From: Anagrus nilaparvatae
Taxonomy: Eukaryota > Arthropoda > Insecta > Hymenoptera > Mymaridae
Assembly (NCBI GenBank): GCA_022575985.1
Contig: JAKSXM010000272.1
Coordinates: 22,812,501 to 22,876,500, forward strand
Direction: 5' to 3'
Length of the DNA: 64,000 nucleotides
How positions within the stretch are numbered: the first letter of the stretch is position 1; the number at the start of each line of letters is the position of its first letter. Shown here piece after piece: positions 32,755 through 45,082 of the stretch. The translations under genes and the position numbers were made by a program. The notes beneath the pieces were generated by a model that had not been told where the DNA came from, ran no database searches, and saw only the letters and a list, made by a program, of their open reading frames with translations.

Positions 32755-35700
32755 TTTTTTTTTTTAATTTTTTTTTTTTTAAATTTTTTTTTATAATTTA
32801 TATTTTATAATTTATACAATTTTCATTCCTTATATAGTATCTGAAATCAAATTTTGTCACTTGCGAGAAAAAATATGTAAAATAAATTCTACTAAAATTA
32901 AGGGTAATTTTTTTTTCCTTTACGGGTAGTTTATAAAATACATGTTGGTAAAAAATAACATAAAACGCCATTTTGACAACTTCAAATTATTTTACTAATC
33001 AAAAGAGTAATTTTTACCAATACAATTTTATGAGTGTGGTATTGATAAATGAAATGACATTGCAACAGAAAAGATACAGTATCTGCAAATCGATGCATTA
33101 AATTGAGCTATTGATATATATACAAATAATTAAGCTCTTATTATAATGCCTATAAATTTTTTAAAAAATGTAGAATATATAGCTCAAAAATATAAATGTG
33201 GTTACAAAATAGCCTTATACTAGCTAAGTAACAAAATTTAAAAAAAAAAATTATTTCCGCATTTTTACTTATGAGTTTATCCAAAATTTCGAAATTTCGT
33301 ACATTGTTTTATATGAGTAAAATTTCTTAAAATTGCCCAAAAATTGTATAATTTATTCTTTTCACTGTTACTTACTAATTTTAGACAAAACATTAGTTCT
33401 AAGATTTTAAAATACAAACCCAAAACAATAAAACAAAAAAATAGTATTTATTCAAATATTTCAATAAAAACAACATAATTTATTCCTGATAAAACCTCAA
33501 ATTAATAATACCATAGTAGTTTTCTTCAGTCTTCCTCCTTTTATTTCATATCTGTCATTTTCATAAATGGATATCTCGCATGACATGACTTTTGTTATAA
33601 TACACATCGACAGTAAAAAAAAAAAGGTTTTCAATCTTAAATTAAAATCATTTTCTGACTAAAAAATCTAAGGTAGTAAGTATAATATTTTTCAATAAAC
33701 ATTTGTTGCTTGCTGATATTTATAAGATTGTAGTTTAAAGATAAGAAAACGTATAGAGGATGTTTAAATTCAAAAGATGATTCTTATTCTTGTCCAATAC
33801 TGTATATTTATAAAACGTCGATATGCTATAATGTGACAGGATATGTTTACTATACTTTGATACATAATTTGCTTTTGTTGTGTGTTTTTTTTTCTTTTTT
33901 ATTATTATACGCATGATACATTTTATATTAGATTGTATATGAACTTGTTTTTTAATTTTTTTTTAATTCAGGGTTCTAAAAAGTTTCAGTAAAGGCTGCA
34001 GCCTAAATATTGTAAATCTGAGATTGGTTTTTCGTTTTGAACAGTTATTTTAAAAATTTGCCTTGTGTAGTACGTCATATGAGCCTATTGCAGCCTATTG
34101 TAGTATAGTAAGCTAAAATGCAGAACACTATAAGAAAGTTTTTCAGATTCATTTTTTTTCAATTTTTTGAGTGAAATTTTTTTTTTTATTTTATTTATGT
34201 TTAATCAAGTCATTTCCATTAGTTTGAAAAAAAAAAATCTACTTGCCCACAAGCGGATTTTTTTCAGGGTAAAATTTTTTTGCGAAACTTTAAGATGTGA
34301 AAAAAAATTTTAAAGTATTTTCAATTTTGATGAATTATGTAGGTAATATTTTAGCAAGCTACAGGACTGCACGACACTTTTTTGGGCCTCAACCCATTTT
34401 TTGAGTCCCAAAATCAAAATTTCACATTGGAGCGAATAACTCCAAAAAATAGACTACAAATTTGGGTTGAAGAGGGTGGAGAGAAATTTTTTATAAGAAA
34501 CACAGCAATTCAATTAACTGTAAACTGAGAAAAAGATCCTTTTTTCAGTGTATTAAAAAATTTAAAAAACAAGCCCATATAAAAAAAATATTTTATAAAA
34601 ACTTTCTCAAATAAAAAAAATGATACACATATAAAAAATGTAATTAAAAATTATCATTAATTCTTAAGAAAAATATTTATAAATAAATAACAGTAAATTA
34701 TTATTATTATCAAATATAAATATATATATATAATAACAATTTCCATAAATTAAAATTCCTTCATATTAATTTTTTTTATGTTACTTTATGAATGTAACTC
34801 GAACAAGAATTTCTAATAATAAAAAATCCCATATTAAAAAAAAATTAAAGAATTTTCGTGCGAAAAATTAAACGCATTTTTTATTTTTAAAACAAAATAA
34901 AAAATGAACTTTTTACATTTATTACACACTCTCGTTTTATATTTATTTACTTTAAGATACATAGCTAACTTTTGTGAAAAAAATAAATTATTTTTTTTTA
35001 TGTACTTTGTTGATTTTAAGATTTTTAATAAGATTTTTATTTATGTATATCAAATTTCCATTTTGTGCTTTTATAATATTTACACAATGAAAATAATTTC
35101 GCACGTGCCTTAACTTACAAAAAGATATTTTAATTTCTCAAAAAGATTATAGATCATTTTAGGTATAAAAATGCATATTCTTCCTCTTTGTAGTGTCTTG
35201 TGGTATAACAATAAAATGAATTCTTTTTTAAAAGATTTATATCTCAGTAAAAAATTTAAATTGATTTAAAAATTAATTAAATTATTATAATTAAAATAAA
35301 AAAGAAGGAAATATTGTAGAATTTCCTAATTTGGATACAAAAATGTGCAGTTTTAAACAAAAAGACTTGTATTAAATCGACAGCTGCAAGATGAGCAGCT
35401 GATATGTATTTTTATTTTTGTTTATGTGAGTAAATAACTCTTTTACGGTTTTAAATTAGTAAGTATATATATTAATGTAAGAAAAGTACATATAACCATA
35501 TAAATATGCACTTAAATGCATGTATTATGCATAAAAATGCAGTTTATTTTTAGTATGAATGAAAATTAAGTTCATTAAATTTACCTATAGGCAATTTTTA
35601 TTGCTTATGTAACTTTAGACTCGATTTTAGGATGATGTTTTTATTTTAGTTTAAGCTAAATAAGTTTAAAAACAGAAGTTTGTATCAAAAATCTTCCAAA

Positions 35701-36070
35701 AAAGTGGTAATCTTGGCCTTGATGAACTTTTGATTCAATGAGACATTTTGTATCGTAGTGGTTAACTTTTGCCTAATGGTTAACTTAAGTTAGCTTTTGT
35801 AATTAGAGCAAATAATTTAAGATTTAAAAGTGTTAAATTTTATTAGAAAAAATTACCTCAAAAAGTTTTGTAGGTGTAAACTGGTCTTTATCTATTTATT
35901 CTCGAGATTAAGTTACAACCACTTGGGCAAGTTTACCACAAGGTATAAAATATCTGAAAAAAATATATTTTAAATTTTCTCGCAAATGAAATGACTTTGG
36001 AATACTATAAATATAAGACAATGCTATCAATGCCATTTTTAAGTTACCGTGGATGTCCCTGATTTCAAAA
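30589..36070. other. long noncoding AT-rich stretch
   Basis: No supported gene in 5.5 kb. Noted items: short microsatellites (GT near 31258, TATA near 31830), a motif GGGGTACCCCCGGGGAGG near 32334, T-runs at 32698-32800, MITE-like ends near 32518, 34230-34275 and 34530, and a weak open frame at 34904-35113 with no features. It could be the intron of a large gene. Confidence 0.4.
32698..32800. repeat. poly-T tract
   Basis: About 100 bases of T-runs broken by single A or AA. Probably the remains of a poly(A) tail in reverse or slippage. Confidence 0.85.
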
Positions 36071-36071
36071 T

Positions 36072-37048
36072 AATATGAAGCCTTCAATAAGAAGAATTTC
36101 CTTACCTAAAGCTACAAAAGCTCCTAAACTTCAACTCTTAAGACAAACAATGGGCTTAATCCAAGCTAAAACAAATAAATAACCAATAGATAAAAATGAT
36201 CTTATTATAAAATTGTTAGGTATCATGATTCAATTAATCTCAACTCTTAATAATGAGTCATAAACTGGACAAATTGTTGATATGCCATTGGAATCCGCAC
36301 TGTTCAAATCAAAACAAGCTATCGGAACTTAAAGATTTCCTTGCTACTAACAATATTGACATTTTTCTGGTTTCTGAGACTAATTTAGATAATCAACATT
36401 TAAAAGTTTTTGGTTACAAGGCTTATCGTAATGACTATGCCAAGGGTACGGCTATTCTAGTCAAATCCAATATATCTGATCATTTCGAAATAGTAATAAA
36501 CAATTTAACGCTTATTAACGCAACCGCAATAAAAATAAACGCTCATGGTAAAAAAATCACAATAGTATTGTTGTACATTCCATCAGGTTGCACTAAACAT
36601 GAATTCGATAAAAACGATGTATTTAAAATTTTTCCAAAACTTAACTTTTGCAGTTTTTGTTTTTGCAATTTTTGCAGTGGGTGACTTTAATACTAAACAT
36701 ATTGCCTGGGGTATCCGTACCAATGACACTTACCAAAACATAATAAACAAATTCTGTTTCGATCACGATCTCCAGGTTATACCTACGTATTACCCTGACA
36801 ACCCTAAACATAAACCAGATATAATTAATTTCGCGATAGTAAAGAACTGCCCTTATCTAGTTGAAACAGCAGTAGCTGATGAACTAGATTCCGACCACCT
36901 CCCTGTAATACATGCTGTTCACCTTTCTCATAAATTTGACTTACGATGTCCCAGATATAACTTTTCAAAGACCAATTGGTTCATCTTTAATGAATATCTT
37001 AAAAAAGCCCACCCGAAACCAAAAGCACTAGACTCAACGCCTTTATAG
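36072..37048 (+). pseudogene. Jockey-clade LINE fragment: ORF1 tail and ORF2 endonuclease
   Basis: An ORF1 C-terminus reads to TAA at 36261-36263 with one internal stop near 36180. It ends IKLLGIMIQLISTLNNES, typical of Jockey gag ends. ORF2 starts at ATG 36253, overlapping the ORF1 stop by 11 nt. ORF2 shows an apurinic-type endonuclease: CHWNPHC, VSETNL, LLYIPSG, GDFNTKHIAWG and SDHLPV in the right order. A slippage-like T/G run near 36620-36680 (repeated TTTTTGCAG words) causes a frameshift just before GDFN. The element ends at about 37048 without a reverse transcriptase. Confidence 0.85.
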
Positions 37049-38185
37049 TACTAAAATATCATACTTAAAATATATAAAAAGAACTGATGATTTACACAGC
37101 TTAAAATCTATAATTTAAAATTAATCTGTTTCCAGAAAAAAATAGTATAATTGGCTTAAATATAACCAAAAAACAAATTTAATATATATATAACAAACAT
37201 ATTTAAAATCGCAAACTAGCAATTTAACGCTGCACCAAACAGATGTTACTCGCGTAAATATTAAAACTTTTCCTTGACTTTTTTAAGTCTATCGATGCGT
37301 TAAGAATTAGTATTTTTCTTTTAAGGAAATGCAATATCTACTAGCAACTTGAATTACAATATTTTTCATGTATGTATTGTGTATTGTATAATAATAATAT
37401 TTTACTTACATATCTTTGTATAATTTTTTTTTTTTATTTTTTTTCATATATAAGGATTATAAGAATTAAGAGAAGAAAAAAACATAATATTATTGTATAA
37501 TTATTAACATTGTATGTATATTTTTATGTGTATGAAAAATTTTCACAGTTATATTTCTGGAAAATGTATATTTTTTCTAAATTAACTTAAATATAAATTT
37601 TTTCTTTTATTTTATTTTTGTTTAATTGTTTTTATGCAATAATTATGATTGTTAAGCTAATGTAAATATTAGTCTGGGAGTCATACTGAAAAGCTGCTTG
37701 GATTTTTTATTGACAAAAGTAAAAAATTTATGTGCTAATTTGATTACTTTTAAATATACTTCTACCAAATGTAGGGAAATTACTTTTTTTTATGGGACCA
37801 AAATTTTAATTCATATAAGAGCTCAAGTATATAATTGGTTCCAGTATTTGGAAAACAATAATTAAGCTAAGCGAAATTCATTTTTTTTGAATTTGGGTAA
37901 ATGGTACCCAGATTTATCTTTGCAACTTTTTAAATTTTAAATTAATTATAATAGTTTTATACTTAATAAGAAAATCAAATTTTAAAACATTGATTACACT
38001 TAATCTGAACAATATCTGTTTTATAATAGCTCAGCAAATATATTACAAACATTTTTACAAATTTTATAGAAATCTATTGAAAAGCTATATCTTGTTAGTT
38101 TAAACCATAATTTGCAAAACATATTTTTGATACCCAATAACCTATCGAATAATTAATTTTTTGAAAATAAATTCATACCCACTAG
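37049..38185. other. no gene seen
   Basis: AT-rich spacer with scattered microsatellite-like runs (TATATATA near 37183, T-run near 37427). Nothing coding. Confidence 0.4.
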
Positions 38186-38189
38186 ATTC

Positions 38190-38345
38190 CAATAGGTAAA
38201 ATCGGCCCTCGGAATGGGTAAATCAATTTACTTATTCACATTGGGTAAAACCAAGTAATTTACCCAATGCGACTGCAGAATGAGTAAGAGACAGCATTTA
38301 CTCATTGCAATAAATAAAATAGTATAATTTACTCATTAAATTAAT
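38190..38345. repeat. cluster of facing TTTACCCATT-like words
   Basis: Words ATTGGGTAAA, TTTACCCAATG, AATGGGTAAAT, AATGAGTAA and TTTACTCATT occur in alternating orientations within 150 bp. This suggests a decayed inverted-repeat element. Confidence 0.45.
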
Positions 38346-38509
38346 CACGGAGGAGTTAGCTTATTAAATAACCTTAAAATTATTATTTTTATACAAAATT
38401 ACTGAAACAAATAAAATAAAAAATATTAAAATTGACTCTATATATTTTTTTATATCTCTTTAAATTATTGATTATAATCTACTTTTTTGTTTGACTTTAT
38501 TTGTATTTA

Positions 38510-38655
38510 GAATACCATTCCCCGTACAGTCTGTTTTATCAGACTCTGGGACAGCATGTATATGTATGTATGTATAAATTGTATATTGTATGTATGTATA
38601 TATCAATACTGTATAATGGTCAAATAAATAAATAAATAAATAAATAAAATGAAAA
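38510..38655 (+). repeat. retroposon 3' end with (AAAT)n tail
   Basis: A moderately GC-rich block (CCGTACAGTCTG, GACTCTGGGACAGC) is followed by TATG repeats and a terminal AAATAAATAAATAAATAAAT run, the layout of a LINE or SINE 3' end. No coding part is attached. Confidence 0.55.
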
Positions 38656-39023
38656 AAAACAATTTTAATATTTTTTTAAGTTCAAAAGAAGCGATAGGGT
38701 AAAATAAACTGCATTTATTTTGTTGACATTTAATTAATTTAATAAATTGATTTTAATTAATATTTTATTTTATATATATAAATTCTTAAATAGTCCTGTC
38801 GCCAGCAATACTAATTAATGCCCTAAAATTCTAAAATACCATAAAAGCTCCATCGAAAAAAATGGGTGGTATTTTATGTTTTTTTACCTGCTAAACACGA
38901 ATCTGGGGTCTATTTCGCAAAATTTGTTGTCATTTTTCATTTTATTCCATTTGGTCAATAAATTCAAAAAATATTCTATAAAAAAATTGTCAAGTATGGG
39001 TATTATAATATTTACAGGTACAC

Positions 39024-39318
39024 CATGGACGCTAGATGAAAGGACCCCAAGCATAATATGATTTCAGGTTATAAATTGAGGAAAATTTGAAATTAATATT
39101 GTAAATTATATTTTTGCCTTAGATAAAAAATTTTGGGTGCATGTAGTTTGAAATTTAATTTTTTACGATAATTTAATTAAAAAATGCCTATATTAATTAC
39201 TGAGTCTAAATAATTGAGCCAGACCCAATTTTCCAGACCCAATTTTACATGTATAATAATTTGATTTAACCTTACTTAACTAACACGGTACTTGGGGTCC
39301 TTTCATCTAGCGTCCATG
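39024..39318. mobile_element. 295-bp hAT-type MITE with 8-bp target duplication
   Basis: Perfect terminal inverted repeats of 28 bp starting CATGGACGCTAGATGAAAGG at 39024 and its reverse complement ending at 39318. Both are flanked by AGGTACAC (39016-39023 and 39319-39326), an exact 8-bp target duplication. The interior is AT-rich and noncoding. An 8-bp duplication points to hAT; no transposase is present. Confidence 0.9.
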
Positions 39319-39580
39319 AGGTACACATTAGAAAATATTTCCAAATATTTATTTTCATATATTATAATTGATTGTAAATAAACAAAAAAACGTAAAAAAA
39401 GAAAAAAAAAAACCCGGTCGGAGTAGTGAGAGTTCTTACCAAAATTCAGCATCACTGCATTACCAATTAGCATAGAGCGACAATAAATTCCAAATTTTAA
39501 TAAATTAGATTTTATATTCAATACTTTTTAATATTTGCTCAATCTTTTTTTAATTAAAATAAACGTTAAGCAAATATTTC

Positions 39581-40810
39581 TTTATTTCTTTATTTCTTTA
39601 TTCGTAAGATTAACGGGCTTAAAACCCTTTACAGTTTTCCAATACAAAGTAAAGTATTAAGTCAAAATTTCTTTCATCAGTAGACAAATATATAAAATAA
39701 ATATATTAATTTTAATTTTATTTTACCTAACTAAAGATAAATATATAATTAGATTGAACTAGTAAATTTTAATTTATTTTAAATTTAAGTGAATTTATAC
39801 AATAAAATTTTTATTTAAAAAAATCAATAATATATTATTTATTTTGAAATATATAATAGTATATAAAATTATGAATTATTAAATTATAATTGTCAATTAA
39901 TAGGACTAGGAACTTTTATAATTTGTTATTATCACAATGTCCAATATACAAGTATTTTAACAGGTAATTTTACAGGTTCAGGATATGTAAATAGCTAATA
40001 ATAGGTTTAATAAATTACTTCTAATTAATCATAGGAGTGTAATATATTGTTTTTCAAATAATGTTTGAGCGAATGATTATCATATAATGTTCCCACCTCG
40101 AGGGATAGACTATTCCATTCTCTTCTCATTCTATAGAGAGGGGAGTGGAACAGCAGATCTCCAGAGGTATGGGACTCTTCTAGTGGTCTATGTCTTCTTA
40201 GGTTATAGTCTGGGTTTCTTTGTTTAAATAATAGTTTTAGGTTTATAGGTATTCTATCATCTGTGAGTGTTCTATTTACAAAAAGCAGGTCATTCATATG
40301 GTGGTAAGATTCAAGGGTTGGTATATTAAATTTCTTAGATATGTTATTATAATTGTGGTCTATGGGGGTCATTGGATTTTCTGTATGAAATGATAAATAT
40401 CTTAAAAATTTATGGATTATTCCTTCAAGGGGTGTATAGTCTATTTTATAGTGTGGTTTCCATATAATTGAAGCATAAGTTAGGATAGGCATAATTAAAG
40501 ATTTAAAAAGAGTTATTAATGTCATAGGATTCCTGAATTCGTGGGTTGATCTACGAATAAATCCCAAGGTTTGGTAAGCCTTGGAAGCTATTTTCGAACG
40601 GTGGAGGTCAAAACTCCATTTTGAGTCAAGGATTAGGCCCAAGTCTCTCACCGAATCAACCCTTATTAGTGAATTATTCTCTATACTGTAATTGTGTTTA
40701 ATGGGAGATTTAAGTTTTGAGAAGGTAATACAGTTGCTCTTTGAGACATTAATGGGCATGCCATTGGTACGTGACCATGAACAAAATCCTTCAATGTCTT
40801 CTTGGAGCAT
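39581..40810 (-). pseudogene. 5'-truncated non-LTR retrotransposon, RT C-terminal part
   Basis: An open frame of 261 codons (40810-40025) encodes the thumb and C-terminal region of a LINE reverse transcriptase: WSRTNGMPINVSKSNCITFS, VRDLGLILDSKWSF, LMPILTYASIIWKP-like segments and a terminal REWNSLSLEVGTLYDNHSLK. The catalytic FADD box is absent, so the copy is dead on arrival. Its 3' tail is (AATAAAG)n, seen as CTTTATTTCTTTATTTC at 39581-39602. It interrupts a duplicated segment: the left flank GTTAAGCAAATATT and right flank TTAATATTATGTTATAATTT are contiguous in the other copy at 43205-43240. Confidence 0.85.
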
Positions 40811-41480
40811 ATTAATATTATGTTATAATTTATTGTAATTTACATTTGTTTAAAATAAAATTATTGCTTAAAATGAAAAAATATTTATTTAAGTTTTATA
40901 TTTAAAAAACGATATTTTTGTTTATTCATTTATATATATTTTAGTTAATTACAGATGAATGCATATGACGCATTATTTTTTTATTACTACTTAACTTGCT
41001 CCAAAAACCGAGAAAAAAAATTTGAAAGCAAACAATCGTGAACGAGAAATCGGCGATAGGTGCCAAAAAAATTTTTCCCACTTTATCTCAAAAACTGCCT
41101 TTTTTCGTAACCCAGATACCCGATTTTTGAAAATTTTTATTTCAGGGGGTTCTCACGGTATTTTTCGGGATTTTCTTTTTTGACAAGTTAAAACAAGTTC
41201 AAAATTAATAGAAACAGGGATTTAGCATCGGTTTTTAACAATATTTTGACATTTATAAGCTAGAAAACCTGTTTTTATTTTTTGCCTTTTTTCAAATTTT
41301 GTTATATTAATTTTTTTTTGCATCTTAGGCTGTTCTTAATCTATGTAAGAGTTAAAATGGTAAATATTGATAATTTTTAGTCCAAATTTATTGTTACATA
41401 CCATTAAGATATCAGAAAATAATTATTTTAATGCGCTACAATAATAGAACCCCTAGAGTCCTAATTTTTTAATTTAAAAG
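40807..41480. repeat. direct repeat, copy 1 (3' of the SVWC gene)
   Basis: Matches 44397-44925 over about 600 bp with a few percent to ~10% difference by eye: ATATTTATTTAAGTTTTATA, ACAGATGAATGCATATGACG, TTTAGCATCGGTTTTTAACA and CATTAAGATATC... blocks in the same order. Its left end (39541-39580) was separated by the LINE insertion. The middle (GGTGCCAAAAAAATTTTTCC ... CGATTTTTG) is related to the foldback at 60.26 kb. Confidence 0.85.
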
Positions 41481-41674
41481 TTACCAATTTTTTCAATTTA
41501 ATGCAATAGGTAATTTTTGACTTATTATAATAAAGAATAAAAAGTAAAAAATATTGATAAAATTAGTTCTGATGTTAATATTTTTATGTAAATAAAAATT
41601 CGGTTGTTTTATAATTGTGTAATTTATTCAGAAAATAAAATACATTATACAACTTTTTTATAGAGATTTTATAA

Positions 41675-43081
41675 TTAACCATATACGTTTGTACAAGTTA
41701 TTTTAGGACAACAGCCTGGGAAAGCAGCATCTGATTCTGGATTACCATCTACAACTACTCTTTGGCCCCCATCGCATCCTCCAAGAGTACATCTGAAATA
41801 AAATTATTATAATAAAGTTTCAATCAAAATATATATACTACGTTTTTTAAATATATTTGAAAAAATATTAATTATATATAGTCATTAATTTCAAGTTAAC
41901 TGAATTAAAACGCAATAAACTTTTTTTCCCAAAGGATAAAACTTTAGAAACTAATGAGATCGCGTATCACTTGTACTAATTATCTCAGTAATTTCAAAAC
42001 TCTGTCACCATTTACACTTACAATATACTATTTTACCACAGTTGTATAACCAAGAAAATATTTGATAGTTGAAAAATAGTAAAAATAAAACTGATTCTTA
42101 GGATTTATAAATTTTTAGAAACTGCTGCGTCAAAATATAGAAGGTTTCCAATTTTTTCTATTACTAAAATTTGGGGGAGGACTAAGTCAGCAAAAAAAAA
42201 AACATACCATTATTCAATTTAATTTTAATGCAGGGGCTAATAGTTCTATCACATAATAAATTTTGCGTATTTTTGGCCAATAAAAAATATTTTGGAAGGT
42301 TCACCAGATTTCCAAATCCCAGTTTTTTATAACCAACGAATTTGTGTTTAAAATACGACAAAAATTCTTTAAAAAAATATTGCTTAATTAACCAAATATC
42401 AGAATCCCTCTCAAGTTTTTGGGCTCACTGATCACGATTGTAATATTAGATATTTAAATTTTTAAAAACGAATATCTAACCTCAGAATCAGAAGTTCTTT
42501 ATGTTTATATCAAATACTTATAAAATTAAAATTTAGTTAAACCAACAATATTCTGTATAAAAATTTGTTGCTTCTGTTGGGTTAAAAATCATTATTTACT
42601 TAAAACTGGCCATCGGAATAAAAATGAAATCTTTAAAATTCTCATTAGATTCCATTTTTTGTTTTCCGTTTCCCTGTATTAAAAAGCATCAGAATCTGAC
42701 ATTTCAGTAAATTTGCCTTTCAATTGAATAAAAAAAAATTAGAGTTTTAGGTTTAAGAAAAATAGCAAATGTGCAATAACATAAAATAAAATTTGAATAC
42801 AGATAGTGAGTAGATAAATTTAAAAAGTACTACAAAAAACAACATACGCTTCGTCTATAAGGTTTCCATCATAACATTGGATGTATACACAAGCATCTCC
42901 GAATTTCTCTTCAATACGTCCATATTCAGAAGCCGGACAAGAAGCTGAAAAGAAATTTTTAATGTAATAAAAAATTTTAATGAAATAAAAAAAAATGTAA
43001 CAAACCATCTATATATGGTTTTGCACTAATAAAGTAAAAAATACTTAATAGTGTGACAAAAAAAATAAAAAAATGTTTCAT
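41675..43081 (-). CDS. SVWC (single-domain von Willebrand factor C) secreted peptide, 96 aa
   Basis: Three exons on the minus strand: 43081-43006, 42944-42848 and 41792-41675; 291 nt, 97 codons. Introns are 61 and 1055 nt, with donors GTTTGT and GTATGT and acceptors TTTCAG. Both joins keep frame (TATATAGATG|CTTC and GAAGC|ATGTAC). The product has a 20-residue signal peptide (basic K then a Phe/Ile/Leu core, ending FISA). The mature peptide has eight cysteines in SVWC order: SCPASEYG, GDACVYIQCYDG, EACTLGGC, FPGCCPKITC. SVWC proteins are small secreted arthropod proteins linked to immune and stress responses (Vago is one) and, in some wasps, venom or salivary fluids; the role here is unknown. 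A TATA box and initiator precede it and an AATAAA (41628-41623) follows. It lies between direct repeats, and its first exon is duplicated inverted at 45.2 kb. Confidence 0.85.
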
Positions 43082-43101
43082 TTTGAATAAGTATGTTCAA
43101 C

Positions 43102-43135
43102 TGCAGAATATTTGAATTAAAAATTGTCTTTTATA
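43102..43135 (-). promoter_or_regulatory. core promoter of the SVWC gene: TATA box and initiator
   Basis: TATAAAA lies on the minus strand at 43135-43129, and a TGCAGTTG initiator-like site about 31 bases downstream (near 43104). This is the ideal spacing for an insect TATA-Inr promoter; the 5' UTR would be only ~22 nt. The same two elements and spacing are kept in the inverted copy at 45201-45235. Confidence 0.75.
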
Positions 43136-43194
43136 CACTCGTGTAGTATCAAATGAACATTATTTTTCTACGAAATATCTTTTTTTAATTAATA

Positions 43195-43275
43195 AAATAA
43201 ACATTAAGCAAATGTTAATATTATGTTATAATTTATTGTAATTTACATTTGCATATTAAAATGAAAAAAAAGACT
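43195..43275. repeat. left part of direct repeat copy 2
   Basis: AATAAACATTAAGCAAATGTTAATATT... shows the uninterrupted form of the target into which the LINE at 39581-40810 was inserted in copy 1. It abuts the upstream side of the SVWC promoter. Confidence 0.8.
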
Positions 43276-44395
43276 GATGTTTGCCGATGACCTCCAAATC
43301 TACCTTCAGGTCCCATACAAAGACTTAAATCTGGGTGTTACTCTACTTCAAAAAGACCTCCATGAAATCAAAAATTGGTGCCTAGTCAACAACTTCAAAA
43401 TCAACTTAGAAAAGACAAATTTCACTATTTTCGGCAAAAATGTTTCTAACTTATACGACACTAATACCTCTTTCTACTTTGATGGAGCTCAAATCAAATT
43501 AACAAAAACTGTTAAAAATCTCGGCCTTTTTATTGACTATGATATGAAATGGCGGTCACAAATAAATCACATCATCAAATCAGTAAATTATGTGCTATAT
43601 AGATTGAGACATTTCAAGCACCTAATCAACTACAATCTCCGTAAACAGCTAGTCACAGCTCTTATCTTTCCTTTACTTGATTCAGGTGCTTTCCCTATGG
43701 GAAACCTACCCGAACATCAATACTTGCGACTTCAAAAGTTGCTAAATTCCTCAGTTAGGTATGTGTGTGGCATAAACTTTCCTTCCAGAACCTCTCCTGA
43801 TAGAATTAAGCTTGGCTGGCTAAACGTCAAACTCCGCGCCAAGTATCTCAGTGCTGTCCACATTTACAATATCCTAAACATTGGGAAACCTAACTACCTA
43901 AAAGACAAAGTAAAAATCTATATCCCTACTAGAGACCTTCGCCCGAAAAATCGTCCTCACTTAGTAGTAAACACATCCTCAAACCACACCTATAATAACT
44001 CTTCCCTTGTATTCATGCTTTCCTTTTGGAACTCCTTACCTGAAGAAATACGTTTGTCGACTTCAATTGATGCTTTTAAGTGCAACCTTCATCAACATCT
44101 CCTTGAGATCGACAAACGTAGTTCTAATATTCAATAAACTACACTTTTCATTAACCTCAAAGATTAAATTAATTTCCTAAAGCGCCTCGCCTCTAATCTA
44201 TCTACCCTTTTCCTTAACTCTAAACTCTTATTCCAAAAATTTTAAATTCCTTCAAATTTTAATATTGTTAAAAATTTTTTAAATTTATCATGTTAAAAAT
44301 TTAAATTTTATAATCATGTGTAAGCAACTTATTACATTTTCTCTTGTACCTCTAAACTTTGTACAATCCTGTACGATAATCAATTTAATAAAAAA
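43275..44395 (+). pseudogene. 5'-truncated non-LTR retrotransposon, RT from FADD onward
   Basis: Open for 286 codons (43277-44137), starting at the RT catalytic box MFADDLQIYLQ. It continues through the thumb: NFKINLEKTNFTIFG, VKNLGLFIDYDMKWRSQI, FPLLDSGAFPMGN, LGWLNVKLRAKY, and ends with FWNSLPEEIRLSTSIDAFK. A 3' UTR and an A-tail follow to ~44395. The 5' truncation lies immediately before FADD, so it cannot transpose, yet the frame is open, so insertion is fairly recent. Insertion was in an A-run of direct repeat copy 2 (AAAATGAAAAAA | TATTTATTTAAG); copy 1 shows the empty site at 40860-40885. A diverged, deleted relative lies at 53460-54000. Confidence 0.88.
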
Positions 44396-44396
44396 A

Positions 44397-44925
44397 AAAA
44401 TATTTATTTAAGTTTTATATTTAAAAAACGATATTTTTTGTTCATTGTTTATATACTTTAGTTAATTACAGATGAATGCATATATGACGTATTATTTTTT
44501 TATTACTATACGACTTAACTTGATCCAAAAACCGAAAAAAAACAGCCTTTTTACGTAACTAAGCTACCCGATTTATTTTAGAAAAATTTATTTCAGGGGT
44601 CTTTTCACGGTATTTTTTGGGATTTTCGTTTTTAACAAGTTAAAACAAGTTCAAAACTAATGCAAACAAGGATTTAGCATCGGTTTTTAACAATATTTTG
44701 ACATTTAAAACCTGTTTTTATTTTTGCTTTTTTTCAAATTTTGTTATATTACTTTTTTTTGCATCCTAGGCTGTTATTTTTAATCTATGTACAAGTTATA
44801 ATGGTAAATATTGATAATTTTTATTCCAAATTGATTGTTACATACCATTAACATGCCCGAAAATAATTATTTTAATGCGCTACAATGTTGGAACCCCTAG
44901 AGTCCCAAATTTTTAATTTTAGTTA
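44397..44925. repeat. direct repeat, copy 2
   Basis: Counterpart of 40867-41480 (see that entry). It is shorter by internal deletions, for example after CCGAAAAAAAACAGCC, where the ATAGGTGCC stretch is missing. Confidence 0.85.
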
Positions 44926-45082
44926 AAATGAAGTAATTATACTTTTCTATGTTAAATATATTGTCTATTTTTTTTATCTCATAAAATATATTTTTCCAAG
45001 CAAATAAAACTCCATTAATGATTATATGATCAAATATTTTTCATTTTTATAAAAATTTTTATAAGTAATAATTTTGTTTTAT

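Noticed and set aside
34904..35113. Phe/Tyr/Ile-rich open frame with membrane-like segments
   Set aside because: Composition is what AT-rich DNA gives by chance; no homology-like motif and no context.
39303..39521. Minus-strand open frame at the right end of the hAT-type MITE
   Set aside because: Runs from flanking AT-rich DNA into the MITE end; no features.
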